Below, piece by piece: positions 6,199 through 13,881 of a stretch of 13,881 nucleotides of DNA. The DNA comes from an uncultured Corynebacterium sp. (GTDB lineage: Bacteria > Actinomycetota > Actinomycetes > Mycobacteriales > Mycobacteriaceae), in contig CAMIFC010000039.1 of the NCBI GenBank assembly GCA_946220775.1, forward strand, positions 1 through 13,881, read 5' to 3'. Both the position numbers and the translations under genes were made by a program. Position 1 is the first letter of the stretch. Each line of letters starts with the position of its first letter. Under the pieces are notes generated by a model, which searched no databases, was not told where the DNA came from, and saw only the letters and a program-made list of their open reading frames with translations.

Positions 6199-6261
6199 AT
6201 CATTTCCCTTAGCGAAACCTAATTCCAAAATTCCATCCGCGAACTCTTCAATAGCGCCCTT
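6193..6261 (-). pseudogene. Possible 3' remnant of a leftward gene cut off at the repeat
   Basis: On the minus strand, from the repeat boundary at 6261 down to a TAG at 6193-6195, 22 codons are open and read like a genuine C-terminus, with AIEEFADGILELGF within it. The stop overlaps the permease stop, as for tightly packed convergent genes. Upstream of 6261 the frame enters duplicated ahpF sequence, so any original gene was truncated there. The length is too short for certainty: an open frame of this size arises often by chance. Confidence 0.3.
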
Positions 6262-6496
6262 CACCACGCGCTGGGCTGAGGCTCGCGGTGACGCCGCGCC
6301 GGACCGCTACTGCGTGGCACCGCTCCTGCACCACACTTGTTAAATTCCCTCGCTGAAAACCTAGTCTGCCCTCACCGGATTAGGCTTTCGACGAGGGAAT
6401 TTAACATCTCACACCCTCTTGCGGCACTTTCAGGCAGGACGTCAGTGGCCAACGCCGGCAACCTCCCCGGAACCACCGTTTTGCTCCGCAATTCCG
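6262..6496. repeat. Right copy of the duplicated ahpF-gntR junction
   Basis: Direct repeat of 3352-3596. It starts with 16 bp identical to the last ahpF codons (CACCACGCGCTGGGCT) and carries TGA in place of the ahpF TAA context. It includes the 69-nt hairpin at 6338-6406 and ends at 6496 inside the 3' end of gntR. Here the gntR side is intact and the ahpF side is the fragment, the mirror of the left copy. Confidence 0.95.
6338..6406. terminator. 69-nt near-complete hairpin (right copy)
   Basis: Identical to 3438-3506. In the present arrangement it lies between the permease (rightward) and gntR (leftward), so it could terminate both. Confidence 0.65.
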
Positions 6497-7284
6497 GAGA
6501 AATCCAGCGCGCCAATAGCGTTCGCACCCAAGTATTGCTGAACCCGGGCCCTAAAAAGCTCCACATGGCGCACCGCCACGGCCTCTGCGGTGGCCACATC
6601 CCGATTGCGTAACGCTTCGAAGTAAGCCCAGTGATCTTCGTGCACAGTGGCGTAATGCTCGCCTAGCCCATCGGCGTCGCGAGTCACCGCACCACCGCCG
6701 GGCACCGCATCACCACAATCCAACGCACTGCGATCAGCCCCGCTACCTGCGGGAACACCCACATCGTCGACTCCCCCTGCGCCGCCGAAGCTGACATATG
6801 CGAATCGCTGCAGGTGTGTGTACACGCGTTCCGCCATGCTCAGCAGGTAGGAATTGTCAGTCAGACGCGCATCCAGAATGTGGAGCTGTGTGTTGGTCTC
6901 CGCCACTTGAGCCGCGTCCCGGGCTTCCTGCGCCACGTCAACCGCTTGGATCGCGCGCTCCAATTGTGCCAGGCCAGCATCATCGACTCGCGCCACCAGC
7001 AAATGGGTTACCGCTCGCGCAACAATATGCTCTGCCTCGATCAGCTCTCGGAATCGTGGCAGATTCACATCCGCCACCACGTATCCGCCCCGAGCCACGA
7101 TCAGGATCAGCCCTTCCGCGGCCAACTGGTGGAGAGCCTCGCGCACCGGGGTGCGGCTAGCCCCGACCTCGCTGGCGATACGGTTTTCGTCGATTCGCTG
7201 CGACGGAGCCAGGTCCATTGTGAGTATTCGCCGTTTGACCTGCTCATATGCGAGTGCGCGCACGCTTCGGTTCCGAGTTCCCAT
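6442..7284 (-). CDS. GntR-family (FadR/FCD type) transcriptional regulator
   Basis: A 280-residue DNA-binding regulator, likely controlling the divergent MFS-hyu operon. The N-terminal winged helix-turn-helix (about 8-70) has the hallmark SRTPVREAL (43-51) and a wing GGYVV (66-70). The C-terminal FCD ligand-binding domain (about 78-252) has the expected His positions, with H135, H210 and H240 as plausible metal ligands. A Gly/Asp/Ala-rich insert at about 167-206 interrupts the FCD domain. ATG 7284 is preceded by AAAAAGAAG; TTG 7299 is an alternative without a binding site. The last 17 residues are encoded by the duplicated repeat and are Gly-rich, but this is the intact copy. FCD regulators usually bind a pathway metabolite, often an organic acid, and leave the operator. 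Confidence 0.93.
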   Translation of the reverse strand: MGTRNRSVRALAYEQVKRRILTMDLAPSQRIDENRIASEVGASRTPVREALHQLAAEGLILIVARGGYVVADVNLPRFRELIEAEHIVARAVTHLLVARVDDAGLAQLERAIQAVDVAQEARDAAQVAETNTQLHILDARLTDNSYLLSMAERVYTHLQRFAYVSFGGAGGVDDVGVPAGSGADRSALDCGDAVPGGGAVTRDADGLGEHYATVHEDHWAYFEALRNRDVATAEAVAVRHVELFRARVQQYLGANAIGALDFSGIAEQNGGSGEVAGVGH

Positions 7285-7333
7285 GCTTCTTTTTACCAAA
7301 TTGCTGCACCTGTACTGCTATCGAGCAAGGCTT

Positions 7334-7362
7334 TTGCGGACCTTTAGAATCCTGTATACCAT
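7334..7362 (+). promoter_or_regulatory. Candidate promoter of the MFS-hyu operon
   Basis: TTGCGG (7334-7339), 17 nt, TACCAT (7357-7362) is a moderate vegetative-type promoter pointing to the transporter gene. The -10 box is embedded in the symmetrical GTATAC element, which fits control by a repressor. The match to consensus is only partial. Confidence 0.35.
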
Positions 7363-7370
7363 CCGTATAC
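7354..7370. promoter_or_regulatory. Probable GntR operator GTATAC-N5-GTATAC
   Basis: GTATAC occurs at 7354-7359 and 7365-7370 with a 5-bp spacer; since each half is self-complementary, the pair is both a direct and an inverted repeat. GTATAC-like cores are typical of FCD-family GntR operators. A second inverted repeat AATGT-N5-ACATT follows at 7373-7387. Both lie between the divergent gntR and the transporter gene, so one dimer site could control both directions. Confidence 0.6.
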
Positions 7371-7420
7371 GTAATGTAGATCACATTCTAGGAGTATCGC
7401 CACGCCCCACGGAGGTCCCC

Positions 7421-8851
7421 ATGACAAACGACACGCCCCACTCACAACGCGACCACACACAACAACGCAACAACTCACAACAACACGCCCCATCCACCCC
7501 TCAGCACCACCCACCGAACACCCCACCAAACCACGCCCAAAGCCACCACTCACCGAACCACCCTCAAAGCCACCATTCACCGAACCAGCCCCAAAGCCAC
7601 CACCCCCACGTCGATAGCGCCACACTCGACAAGAACCGCAGGCGAGCCATCGCCGCCTCGGGAATCGGCTGGGGCCTCGACGGCTTCACATGGACCATGT
7701 ACGGATTCGCCCTGGTCGCCGCGATGCCCGCCCTCAATATGTCATCTGGACATACAGGATGGATCACCGCGATCAGTATTGTTGCGTCTGCGGCGGGTGG
7801 CGTCCTATTTGGAAATCTGGCGGACCGCTTTGGCCGAGTAAAGATGCTGTCGATCGTCATTCTGGGGTACAGCGTTTTCACGGCACTGACGGCGACGTCG
7901 CAAAACGGGGTGCAATTCCTGCTGTGGCGCACGCTCGAGGGCCTATTTTTCGGCGGCGAATGGGCCGTCGGCGCCACGCTCGTCGCGGAATATGCCCGCC
8001 CCGAGAAACGCGGGCGCGCACTCGCGATCGTCCAAAGTTGTTACGCGGTCGGATGGGCGGTCTCGACGCTGGCGTACCTCACGATCTATTCATTCTTCCC
8101 ACCGGAAGTCGCATGGCGTTACCTGTTTTTGGTCGGGATTGTGCCCGCATTGTTTGCTTTCGTCATTCGACGAACCACTAAGGACGCCACCGAGCTCACC
8201 GGTGAATCCACCCACACCGCCGAAGCTCCGCCAAAGCCAAAAGTCAGTAGACTTTTCCAGTCTGACCTGCGGAAACGAACACTCACTGCAACATTATTGG
8301 GCATTGGTGTTCAGGGCATTTACTATTCCGTGTTCTTGTTCTTACCGACCTATCTACAAACCGAACGCGGCTTGAGCATCGTCGGCACCGCGACATATAC
8401 CTGGGTCGCGATTCTTGGTTCATTCATCGGCTATTTGTCCTCCGGCGTGCTACTGGACGCCATCGGCCGACGCCCCACGTTCCTTTTCTTCTTCCTGGGA
8501 TCAGCGGGCAGCGTATCCCTGTTTATTTTGACGCCAGCCGCTAAACCAGAGTTCGGCATCGCCATCATTTGCTTACTTGGGTTCTTTTCCTCCGGACAAG
8601 CTGGCGGGACCGGCGCGTATCTGGCCGAACTATTCCCGACGGATATTCGCGCCACCGGTCAAGCATTCGCCTACAACTTCGGCCGCGGACTTGCCGCGTT
8701 CGGCCCACTCACCGTGGGCCTTGCTGCCGAATCAATTGGTTGGGGTTCAGCCATCATGGCCATCACCATCGCAGGTGCAGTGACCGGCATCATCGCCCTC
8801 GCGCTATTGCCGGAAACGAAGAATTCCCAGCTCGTCGACTCGATTTCATAG
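7421..8851 (+). CDS. MFS metabolite:proton symporter with His-rich N-terminal tail
   Basis: Inner-membrane secondary transporter, 476 residues, presumably importing the substrate of the hyu enzymes. Residues 1-66 are a hydrophilic His/Gln/Pro/Asn tail with 14 histidines in the first 63 residues and a 9-residue repeat (QSHHSPN core). The transmembrane core starts near 75 with GIGWGLDGFTW. MFS motif A is GNLADRFGRVKM (131-142), RPEKRGRA follows at 193-200, and a second-half motif is LLDAIGRRPT. Twelve membrane spans fit the hydrophobicity, and the core resembles the aromatic-acid/metabolite:H+ symporter group. ATG 7421 follows GGAGG (7411-7415); the frame is open further upstream but without a ribosome binding site. 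hyuA begins 10 nt after the stop, so they are co-transcribed. The substrate is unknown. Confidence 0.93.
   Translation: MTNDTPHSQRDHTQQRNNSQQHAPSTPQHHPPNTPPNHAQSHHSPNHPQSHHSPNQPQSHHPHVDSATLDKNRRRAIAASGIGWGLDGFTWTMYGFALVAAMPALNMSSGHTGWITAISIVASAAGGVLFGNLADRFGRVKMLSIVILGYSVFTALTATSQNGVQFLLWRTLEGLFFGGEWAVGATLVAEYARPEKRGRALAIVQSCYAVGWAVSTLAYLTIYSFFPPEVAWRYLFLVGIVPALFAFVIRRTTKDATELTGESTHTAEAPPKPKVSRLFQSDLRKRTLTATLLGIGVQGIYYSVFLFLPTYLQTERGLSIVGTATYTWVAILGSFIGYLSSGVLLDAIGRRPTFLFFFLGSAGSVSLFILTPAAKPEFGIAIICLLGFFSSGQAGGTGAYLAELFPTDIRATGQAFAYNFGRGLAAFGPLTVGLAAESIGWGSAIMAITIAGAVTGIIALALLPETKNSQLVDSIS
7535..7606 (+). repeat. 27-bp tandem repeats encoding His-rich nonapeptides
   Basis: Two full units (7535-7561, 7562-7588) and a partial third (7589-7606) encode AQSHHSPNH, PQSHHSPNQ and PQSHHP. 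The unit is 9 codons, so copy number changes keep the frame. Confidence 0.8.
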
Positions 8852-8861
8852 GAGATTCATC

Positions 8862-10916
8862 ATGACTTCGCCTTCATCCGAACCAACCGCGAATGCCCCC
8901 GATTCCGGCCCCTCAAAGGACGGCCTACAACTGGCTGTGGACACTGGTGGCACGTTCACGGATATTGGCGTCCGAAAAATGGACGGCACACTGTCGGTGT
9001 GGAAGGACCCATCGACGCCGGATGTTCCCGATGAGGCTGTAATGTCCGGCATCACGGGTGCGTTAGAGCAGCAGAATGAAAAGCCTGAGGCCATTACTCG
9101 TCTGGTGCACGGCACCACAGTCGCGACAAATACGGTGTTGACGCGAGAGGGCGCGCGCGTCGGACTTGTCACCACAAAGGGTTTTCGCGATGTTCTCGCT
9201 ATTGCTCACCAGGCGCGGCCTTCGATTTATGACAATGACCAACAACGGGTCGAACCACTGATTTCCGATGAGCACATCTTCGAAATCAACGAGCGCATCA
9301 ATGCTGAAGGCGATGTCGTGACGGCGTTAAAAGACGCTGACCTTGATGAGCTCGCCGACCACCTCCGCGAACAGAAACTCGATGCGCTGGTCGTGTCCTT
9401 CTTGAATGCCTACGCCAATGGGGACAACGAACAACACGCCGTTGAGCGCCTACGGGAACTCGACGTGGCACCGATTGTTTCGGCGGCCACCGATATCACC
9501 TCGGAAATGCGGGAATATGACCGCACGTCGACCGCGGCGATTAACTCCTATGTGCGACCCAAAGTTTCGAGTTATATGGGGCGGCTGGAAAAGAGCATTG
9601 ACGAGCTTGGCGTGCCATCCCAGCTATGGGTCATGCAGTCCAATGGTGGTTTGCTGCACCCTTCTCTCGCGAGTACTCATAGCGCCCGAACCGTGCTTTC
9701 CGGCCTCGCTGGCGGTGTGGTTGGGGCTGCGCACTGGGCCCGGAATTTGGGGCTGGATAAGGTCGTGAGTTTCGATATCGGCGGCACCAGCACCGATATC
9801 GCGTTAATCCGCAATGGTGAACCCGATGAAACAATAGCCGGTGAAATCGACTCCATGCCGCTGCGTCTGCCCAGTGTCGATGTGCACACGATCGGCGCTG
9901 GTGGCGGGTCTATCGCCTGGCGTGATTCCGGTGGCAGCCTGCGCGTCGGCCCGCATAGCGCGGGTGCTGTGCCTGGCCCGATCGCTTACCAGCGTGGCGG
10001 CACAGATTTAACCGTCACCGATGCTCACTTGGTTCTCGGCCGATTGGGAACGAACCTCTTGGGCGGCCGATTCACCCTGGACTATGACGCTGCCTATCAG
10101 CGCATGTCGGAATTCGGCTCCGAACTCGGCCTATCCCCAGAAGAATGCGCCGAAGGAATTCTCCAGGTCATCGCCGCCACCATGGCCCGCGGAATTCGAA
10201 AGGTCAGTGTGGAGCGCGGGATTGATATTCGCGCATGTCACCTCATGTCCTTCGGCGGCGCGGGCCCACTCCACGGCGCTGACCTGGTCCACGAATTGGG
10301 AATGACTTCCACCGTGATTCCACCATTACCCGGCATTGCGTCCGCCGTGGGCATGCTCGATGCGCCCATTCGCCACGATTTCGCGCTCCCCGTTCATTCG
10401 GACGCCACTACTGGCTCCGCTCATCTTAAGGAACAATACGATGCCTTGATTGACCAAGCTCGCGAGGAAATGAATACCAGCGACTTTCATACTGAGCTGC
10501 TCGTCGATGCGCGTTATGTGGGGCAAAGCTACGAACTCACCATCGCGTACAGTCCTGATTGGGACGCCCAGCGCGAGGCATTCGATGACGCCCACGAGGA
10601 ACGCTATGGCTTCCGTGACCCCGATGCCGACGTCGAAATTGTGGTGACACGATTGGTTGCCACGATCAACCAACCGGAAACCCCACAGGAAAAACTCTCC
10701 GGCAGCAAACACGACATCACCCCAAAGGAGCACCGCCCCGTCTACATCAATCAGGAATGGCTGCAGACCCCCATCTACGACAGAGCAGACATTCCCGCTG
10801 ATACCACGCTGGAAGGGCCCGCCATCCTGGATCAATTCGATACCACCACCTATATCCGCCCGGACCAGCAGTGCTATTGCGACGAATTCGGCTTCTTGCA
10901 CCTCACCAAGAAATAA
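8862..10916 (+). CDS. hyuA: Hydantoinase A / 5-oxoprolinase family subunit (HyuA)
   Basis: ATP-dependent cyclic-amide hydrolase or carboxylase-type large subunit, 684 residues, near the usual length for HyuA. Family hallmarks are the N-terminal phosphate-binding DTGGTFTD (27-34), HGTTVATNTVL (83-93), the second ASKHA-type motif FDIGGTSTD (304-312), GAGGGS (345-350) and SFGGAGPLHG near 462. Relatives include N-methylhydantoinase A, 5-oxoprolinase, and acetone and acetophenone carboxylase subunits; they work as a complex with HyuB. GGAG (8851-8854) precedes ATG 8862. hyuB starts 10 nt downstream. The reading frame is intact, but its partner is broken here, so activity is doubtful. The symbol follows the family; the real substrate cannot be told from sequence. 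Confidence 0.92.
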   Translation: MTSPSSEPTANAPDSGPSKDGLQLAVDTGGTFTDIGVRKMDGTLSVWKDPSTPDVPDEAVMSGITGALEQQNEKPEAITRLVHGTTVATNTVLTREGARVGLVTTKGFRDVLAIAHQARPSIYDNDQQRVEPLISDEHIFEINERINAEGDVVTALKDADLDELADHLREQKLDALVVSFLNAYANGDNEQHAVERLRELDVAPIVSAATDITSEMREYDRTSTAAINSYVRPKVSSYMGRLEKSIDELGVPSQLWVMQSNGGLLHPSLASTHSARTVLSGLAGGVVGAAHWARNLGLDKVVSFDIGGTSTDIALIRNGEPDETIAGEIDSMPLRLPSVDVHTIGAGGGSIAWRDSGGSLRVGPHSAGAVPGPIAYQRGGTDLTVTDAHLVLGRLGTNLLGGRFTLDYDAAYQRMSEFGSELGLSPEECAEGILQVIAATMARGIRKVSVERGIDIRACHLMSFGGAGPLHGADLVHELGMTSTVIPPLPGIASAVGMLDAPIRHDFALPVHSDATTGSAHLKEQYDALIDQAREEMNTSDFHTELLVDARYVGQSYELTIAYSPDWDAQREAFDDAHEERYGFRDPDADVEIVVTRLVATINQPETPQEKLSGSKHDITPKEHRPVYINQEWLQTPIYDRADIPADTTLEGPAILDQFDTTTYIRPDQQCYCDEFGFLHLTKK

Positions 10917-10926
10917 AGGAACTCCC

Positions 10927-12520
10927 ATGACTGATCAATCCCAGACGCTCAATGCTGTTGAATTAGAGATTGCGCGGAACCGGCTGACGTCCATATCCGA
11001 AGAGGTCGGAATGGCGCTGATACGTACTTCCTATTCGCCGAACATCAAGGACCGCCGCGACTGTTCCGCTGGCATTTACGAAGCCAGACGGTCGCCTGAT
11101 TTCCCAGGCAGAGCATATTCCGCTGCACCTGGGCCTCATGCCGACGCTCATTGCGAATGCGATTAGCGAATACGGTGTGGATAACCTGCGGCCCGGCGAT
11201 ATTCTCATGACGAATGACCCGTACCTCGGCGGTTCGCACCTGCCGGATATGTGCGTTATCACGCCTATCTTCGTGGATTCCAAGGTCATCGCACTGATCG
11301 CGACAATGGCCCACCACGTGGATATCGGAGGCATGACACCCGGATCCATGGCCACCGATTCCACCGAAATCTACCAAGAAGGAATCCGGGTCCCGCCCAT
11401 TCGATTGTTCTCCGGGAGAAGTCTGCAGCACGAAACCCTGGCACTGCTGCTCACCAACATCCGCACCGCGGACAAAACCCGTGGCGACCTGATGGCCCAA
11501 GTTGCCGCCAACCGGCTGGGCGAACGCCGCGTTCTCGAGCTCATCGAAGAATGGGGCACCGAAGGCTTCCTGAACTCCTGCGACGCCCTGGTGGATTACG
11601 GCGAACGCCGAACCCGCGCCGCCATCGCCGAGTTACCGGACGGCACCGGCAGCTTCACCGACTACCTCGAACACAACGGTGTGGAAGAAGCCCACATCCC
11701 AATCACCGCGATGGTCAGTGTCACCGGCGAGGAAATCGTCATCGATCTGACCGACACCGCCGACCAAGTCCCCGGCGCGATCAACTGCTCCTACGCTGTA
11801 GCGCAGGCGTGCGCGGCGTATGTCGTCAAAATGATTGCGGACCCGTCCTTGCCTTCCAACGCCGGCCTCACGGCACCGATCACCGTGCGCACCTGACCAC
11901 GCAGCCTCGTCCACGCCGAGTTCCCCGCCCCGGTCGCGCACGGCAACACCCAAACGTCCCAGCGGCTGGTGGACACCATCCTCGGCGCCTTCGAAGAGTT
12001 CACGGACGGGCTGGTCCCGGCGGCGTCCAGCGGCAGCATGAGCATCGTCACCATCGGTGGCGTCGATCCCCGCACGCAGCGCTACTTCTCCTACGTCGAA
12101 ACCTACGGTGGCGGTCAGGGCGCGTCGGCCACCAAAGACGGTGCCTCGGCGACCCACACCCACATGACAAACACCCGCAACACCCCGTGCGAAGTCATCG
12201 AACGCGAATACCCCCTGCGCGTCGAGGCCTACGAAATCGCCCGCGACACAGGCGGTCGCGGCAAGCACCGTGGCGGCGATGGCATCGTGCGTCGCCTCAC
12301 CCTCACCCACGGCGAAGCCACCGTCGTCGCCGGGACGTCACGGGTGACCACCCAACCATGGGGACTCGACGGAGGTGATGACGGCTCCAGCGCACACATC
12401 GAACGCCAGGTTGATGGGCAGACCACCACGCTGCCCTCCATGAGCAAATTCACGCTCACCGCGGGCAACTCCGTGTCCATCCAAACCGCTGGTGGCGGTG
12501 GCTACGGCTACGCCGACTAG
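10927..12520 (+). pseudogene. hyuB: Hydantoinase B / oxoprolinase family subunit (HyuB), frameshifted and with an in-frame stop
   Basis: Partner of HyuA; intact relatives have roughly 520-600 residues, and this would give about 530. The frame from ATG 10927 (AAGGA at 10915-10919) reads the typical N-terminus ELEIARNRLTSISEEVGMAL and DRRDCSAGIY. Near 11086 an extra A in GCCAGACGG shifts the frame; removing it restores DGRLISQAEHIPLHLGLMPT and joins the second frame, which holds TNDPYLGGSHLPD and AHHVDIGG. That frame stops at TGA 11894-11896 (in VRT-stop-PRSLV, where a CGA-to-TGA change fits) and then stays open to 12520 with further family sequence (NTQTSQR, AASSGSMSIVTIGG, YGGGQGA). The C-terminus GGGGYG is family-like. 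Two independent lesions make a functional full-length protein unlikely unless both are sequencing errors. A rescue start at 11138 would lack the N-terminus. Confidence 0.9.
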
Positions 12521-12541
12521 CGACGGACCGGGGTGGGGTCT

Positions 12542-12577
12542 GCGGCCACGCCCCGGCCCGGCGGCCACGCCCCGGCC
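12542..12577. repeat. 17-bp direct repeat between hyuB and the dehydrogenase gene
   Basis: GCGGCCACGCCCCGGCC occurs at 12542-12558 and 12561-12577, two bases apart. It lies in the 106-nt GC-rich gap after hyuB. No terminator or clear promoter was found in the gap. Confidence 0.8.
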
Positions 12578-12626
12578 TCACCGCGGGCGCCCCACAACAC
12601 ACCCTCGACTTCGAAAGGTCCTCACC

Positions 12627-13766
12627 ATGTCCACCACTCACCTCGATTTCCTCTACCTCAACGAACCAGACATGATCGCCGCTGGCGTCACCGATATGGC
12701 ACGGTGCGTCGACGTCATGGAAGAAACCCTCGTCCTGCTCCGCAACGGGGATTTCCGCATGGCCGGCGCCACAGCAATGTCGCACGGCGCCATGATCACC
12801 TTCCCCAAGCAGTCACCCTTCCCAAACATGCCGCTCGACGGCCCTGACCGACGATTCATGGCGATGCCCGCCTACATCGGCGGCCGTTTCGGCACCGCAG
12901 GCATGAAGTGGTACGGCTCTAATACCGACAACCGCCAGCGTGGTCTCCCCCGTTCGATCCACCTATTCGCCCTCAATGACGCCACCACCGGCGCGCCCCT
13001 CGCCTTGATGTCCGCGAATCTGCTGTCCGCCTACCGCACCGGAGCTATCCCCGGCGTTGCTGTAAAGCACCTCGCGCGCGACGACGCGCACACCTTCGGA
13101 CTCGTTGGCCCCGGTGTGATCGGCCGGGCGGTCACAGAATCCACGCTCTCGCTGCGGCCAAGCATCAAGCGGCTGGTTGTTAAGGGGTTGGACGAAGCTG
13201 ACGTCCAACGTTATGCGGAATATATTCGCCCACGGTTCCCCCACATCGAAACCATCGAGGCCTCGGCGACGGTCGAGGACGTTGTCCGCGCTGCCGACGT
13301 CCTTGCCGTGACCGTCACTACGGACGCCAGTGGTTCCGCGTCCTACCCCTACATCGACCGGAAGTGGATCAGACCTGGTGCGCTGCTGCTCTTGCCCGCG
13401 GCGGTGCGTTTTGATGATGAGTTCCTCACGTCTGGCGACGCGCGACTGGTCGTGGACTCCTGGCGGCTCTACGACGCATGGGCCGAAGAATACGGTAACC
13501 AGGCGTATCAGCACTTGGGGATCATCGGCACGCACTGGCACGACTTGATGCGTAGTGGCGCGCTGAAGCAAGAACGCATCGAAGAGATCGCTGATGTTTC
13601 CACAGGTCAGGCGCCCGCCCGGCGCAGTGAGGATGAAATCATCCTCTACTCCGCGGGCGGTATGCCGGTGGAGGACGTCGCCTGGGCAACGGAGGTGTAC
13701 CGCACCGCCCTGGAGAAGAACATCGGTGTGTCGCTTGACCTCTGGGACGAGCCCCGGCTGGCGTAG
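12627..13766 (+). CDS. Ornithine cyclodeaminase / mu-crystallin family NAD(P)-dependent enzyme
   Basis: A 379-residue cytoplasmic enzyme of the family that includes ornithine cyclodeaminase, alanine and other imino-acid dehydrogenases and SbnB. Visible features are GMKWYGS (92-98) with K94 in the position of the catalytic lysine, SAYRTGA (134-140) with the substrate-carboxylate arginine, and the dinucleotide-binding GPGVIG (161-166) opening the Rossmann fold. ATG 12627 follows GAAAGG (12613-12618). It lies 106 nt after hyuB and is probably the last gene of the operon, perhaps acting on the amino or imino acid released by the Hyu enzymes. Related proteins are sometimes labelled tyramine oxidase subunit B; I would not assign that function. 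It is intact, in contrast to hyuB. Confidence 0.9.
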   Translation: MSTTHLDFLYLNEPDMIAAGVTDMARCVDVMEETLVLLRNGDFRMAGATAMSHGAMITFPKQSPFPNMPLDGPDRRFMAMPAYIGGRFGTAGMKWYGSNTDNRQRGLPRSIHLFALNDATTGAPLALMSANLLSAYRTGAIPGVAVKHLARDDAHTFGLVGPGVIGRAVTESTLSLRPSIKRLVVKGLDEADVQRYAEYIRPRFPHIETIEASATVEDVVRAADVLAVTVTTDASGSASYPYIDRKWIRPGALLLLPAAVRFDDEFLTSGDARLVVDSWRLYDAWAEEYGNQAYQHLGIIGTHWHDLMRSGALKQERIEEIADVSTGQAPARRSEDEIILYSAGGMPVEDVAWATEVYRTALEKNIGVSLDLWDEPRLA

Positions 13767-13881
13767 CTCAGCGATTACGGGGATCCTCTCTCCTCTTGCA
13801 CCCCTCTTTCCCGCTGCGTTGCGCCTTTCGTCGGGCCCCGTTGCGCCTCCTCTCCTCTGCCCCCGTCGGGCCCTCCCCGTC
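13767..13881. repeat. Pyrimidine-rich tail with short direct repeats
   Basis: The stretch holds no gene. CGTTGCGCCT occurs at 13817-13826 and 13839-13848, and CGTCGGGCCC at 13829-13838 and 13864-13873, so two unit types alternate. No convincing terminator for the operon is seen before the window ends. Confidence 0.6.

Noticed and set aside
3352..6496. Insertion sequence or composite transposon
   Set aside because: No transposase is encoded in the repeats or between them, and the repeats are made of host gene ends, not IS ends.
11894..11896. TGA as a selenocysteine codon or programmed readthrough in hyuB
   Set aside because: HyuB is not a known selenoprotein, no downstream selenocysteine-insertion hairpin was apparent, and an independent frameshift already breaks the gene.
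11251..12378. 375-codon Arg/His-rich rightward frame within hyuB
   Set aside because: The frame with HyuB family motifs covers the same region; the Arg/Pro-rich product is typical of an out-of-frame reading of GC-rich DNA.
1..13881. CRISPR array, tRNA or rRNA genes
   Set aside because: No regularly spaced identical repeats with unique spacers and no tRNA/rRNA-like sequence were seen on either strand.

Overview
The window looks like chromosomal DNA of a moderately GC-rich actinobacterium, most likely a Corynebacterium. The grounds are codon choice, a SigA-type promoter, an FCD-type GntR regulator beside a catabolic operon, and strongly biased codons in the peroxidase genes. The species cannot be fixed from sequence alone.

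Left part (1-3369): a perfect 18-bp inverted repeat lies at the edge, followed by a GC-rich stretch with 8-bp tandem repeats. Next is a leftward PcaC-like carboxymuconolactone decarboxylase-family gene. Divergent from it stands ahpC (2-Cys peroxiredoxin, enteric-type sequence), then a terminator, then ahpF (its flavoprotein reductase). Together AhpC and AhpF make a complete NAD(P)H-driven alkyl hydroperoxide reductase.

Middle part (about 3352-6496): the junction between the end of ahpF and the end of a convergent gntR gene is present twice, as direct repeats of 245 and 235 bp with the rightmost 177 bp identical. The repeats bracket about 2.66 kb that is visibly AT-richer. This segment holds (a) a small secreted Gly-rich, two-cysteine, bacteriocin-like preprotein whose third codon is TAG, (b) an unrecognised 113-residue protein, and (c) an ABC ATPase and a membrane permease with overlapping reading frames. 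It reads as an acquired peptide/ABC-transporter (export or immunity) island inserted between ahpF and gntR. A short leftward reading frame cut off at the right-hand repeat may be a gene remnant.

Right part (6442-13881): a leftward FCD-family GntR regulator faces a rightward operon across a region holding the symmetrical element GTATAC-N5-GTATAC. The operon runs: MFS transporter with a His-rich N-terminal tail, hydantoinase A/oxoprolinase-type HyuA, HyuB, and an ornithine cyclodeaminase/mu-crystallin-family dehydrogenase. It looks like an uptake and catabolic route for a cyclic amide or amino-acid-like compound, but the substrate cannot be named. hyuB carries a one-base frameshift and a separate in-frame TGA, so the pathway is probably inactive or decaying here.

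The most notable features are the repeat-flanked island with its stop-interrupted bacteriocin-like gene, the near-complete 69-nt hairpin inside each repeat, and the double-lesion hyuB within an otherwise intact operon.
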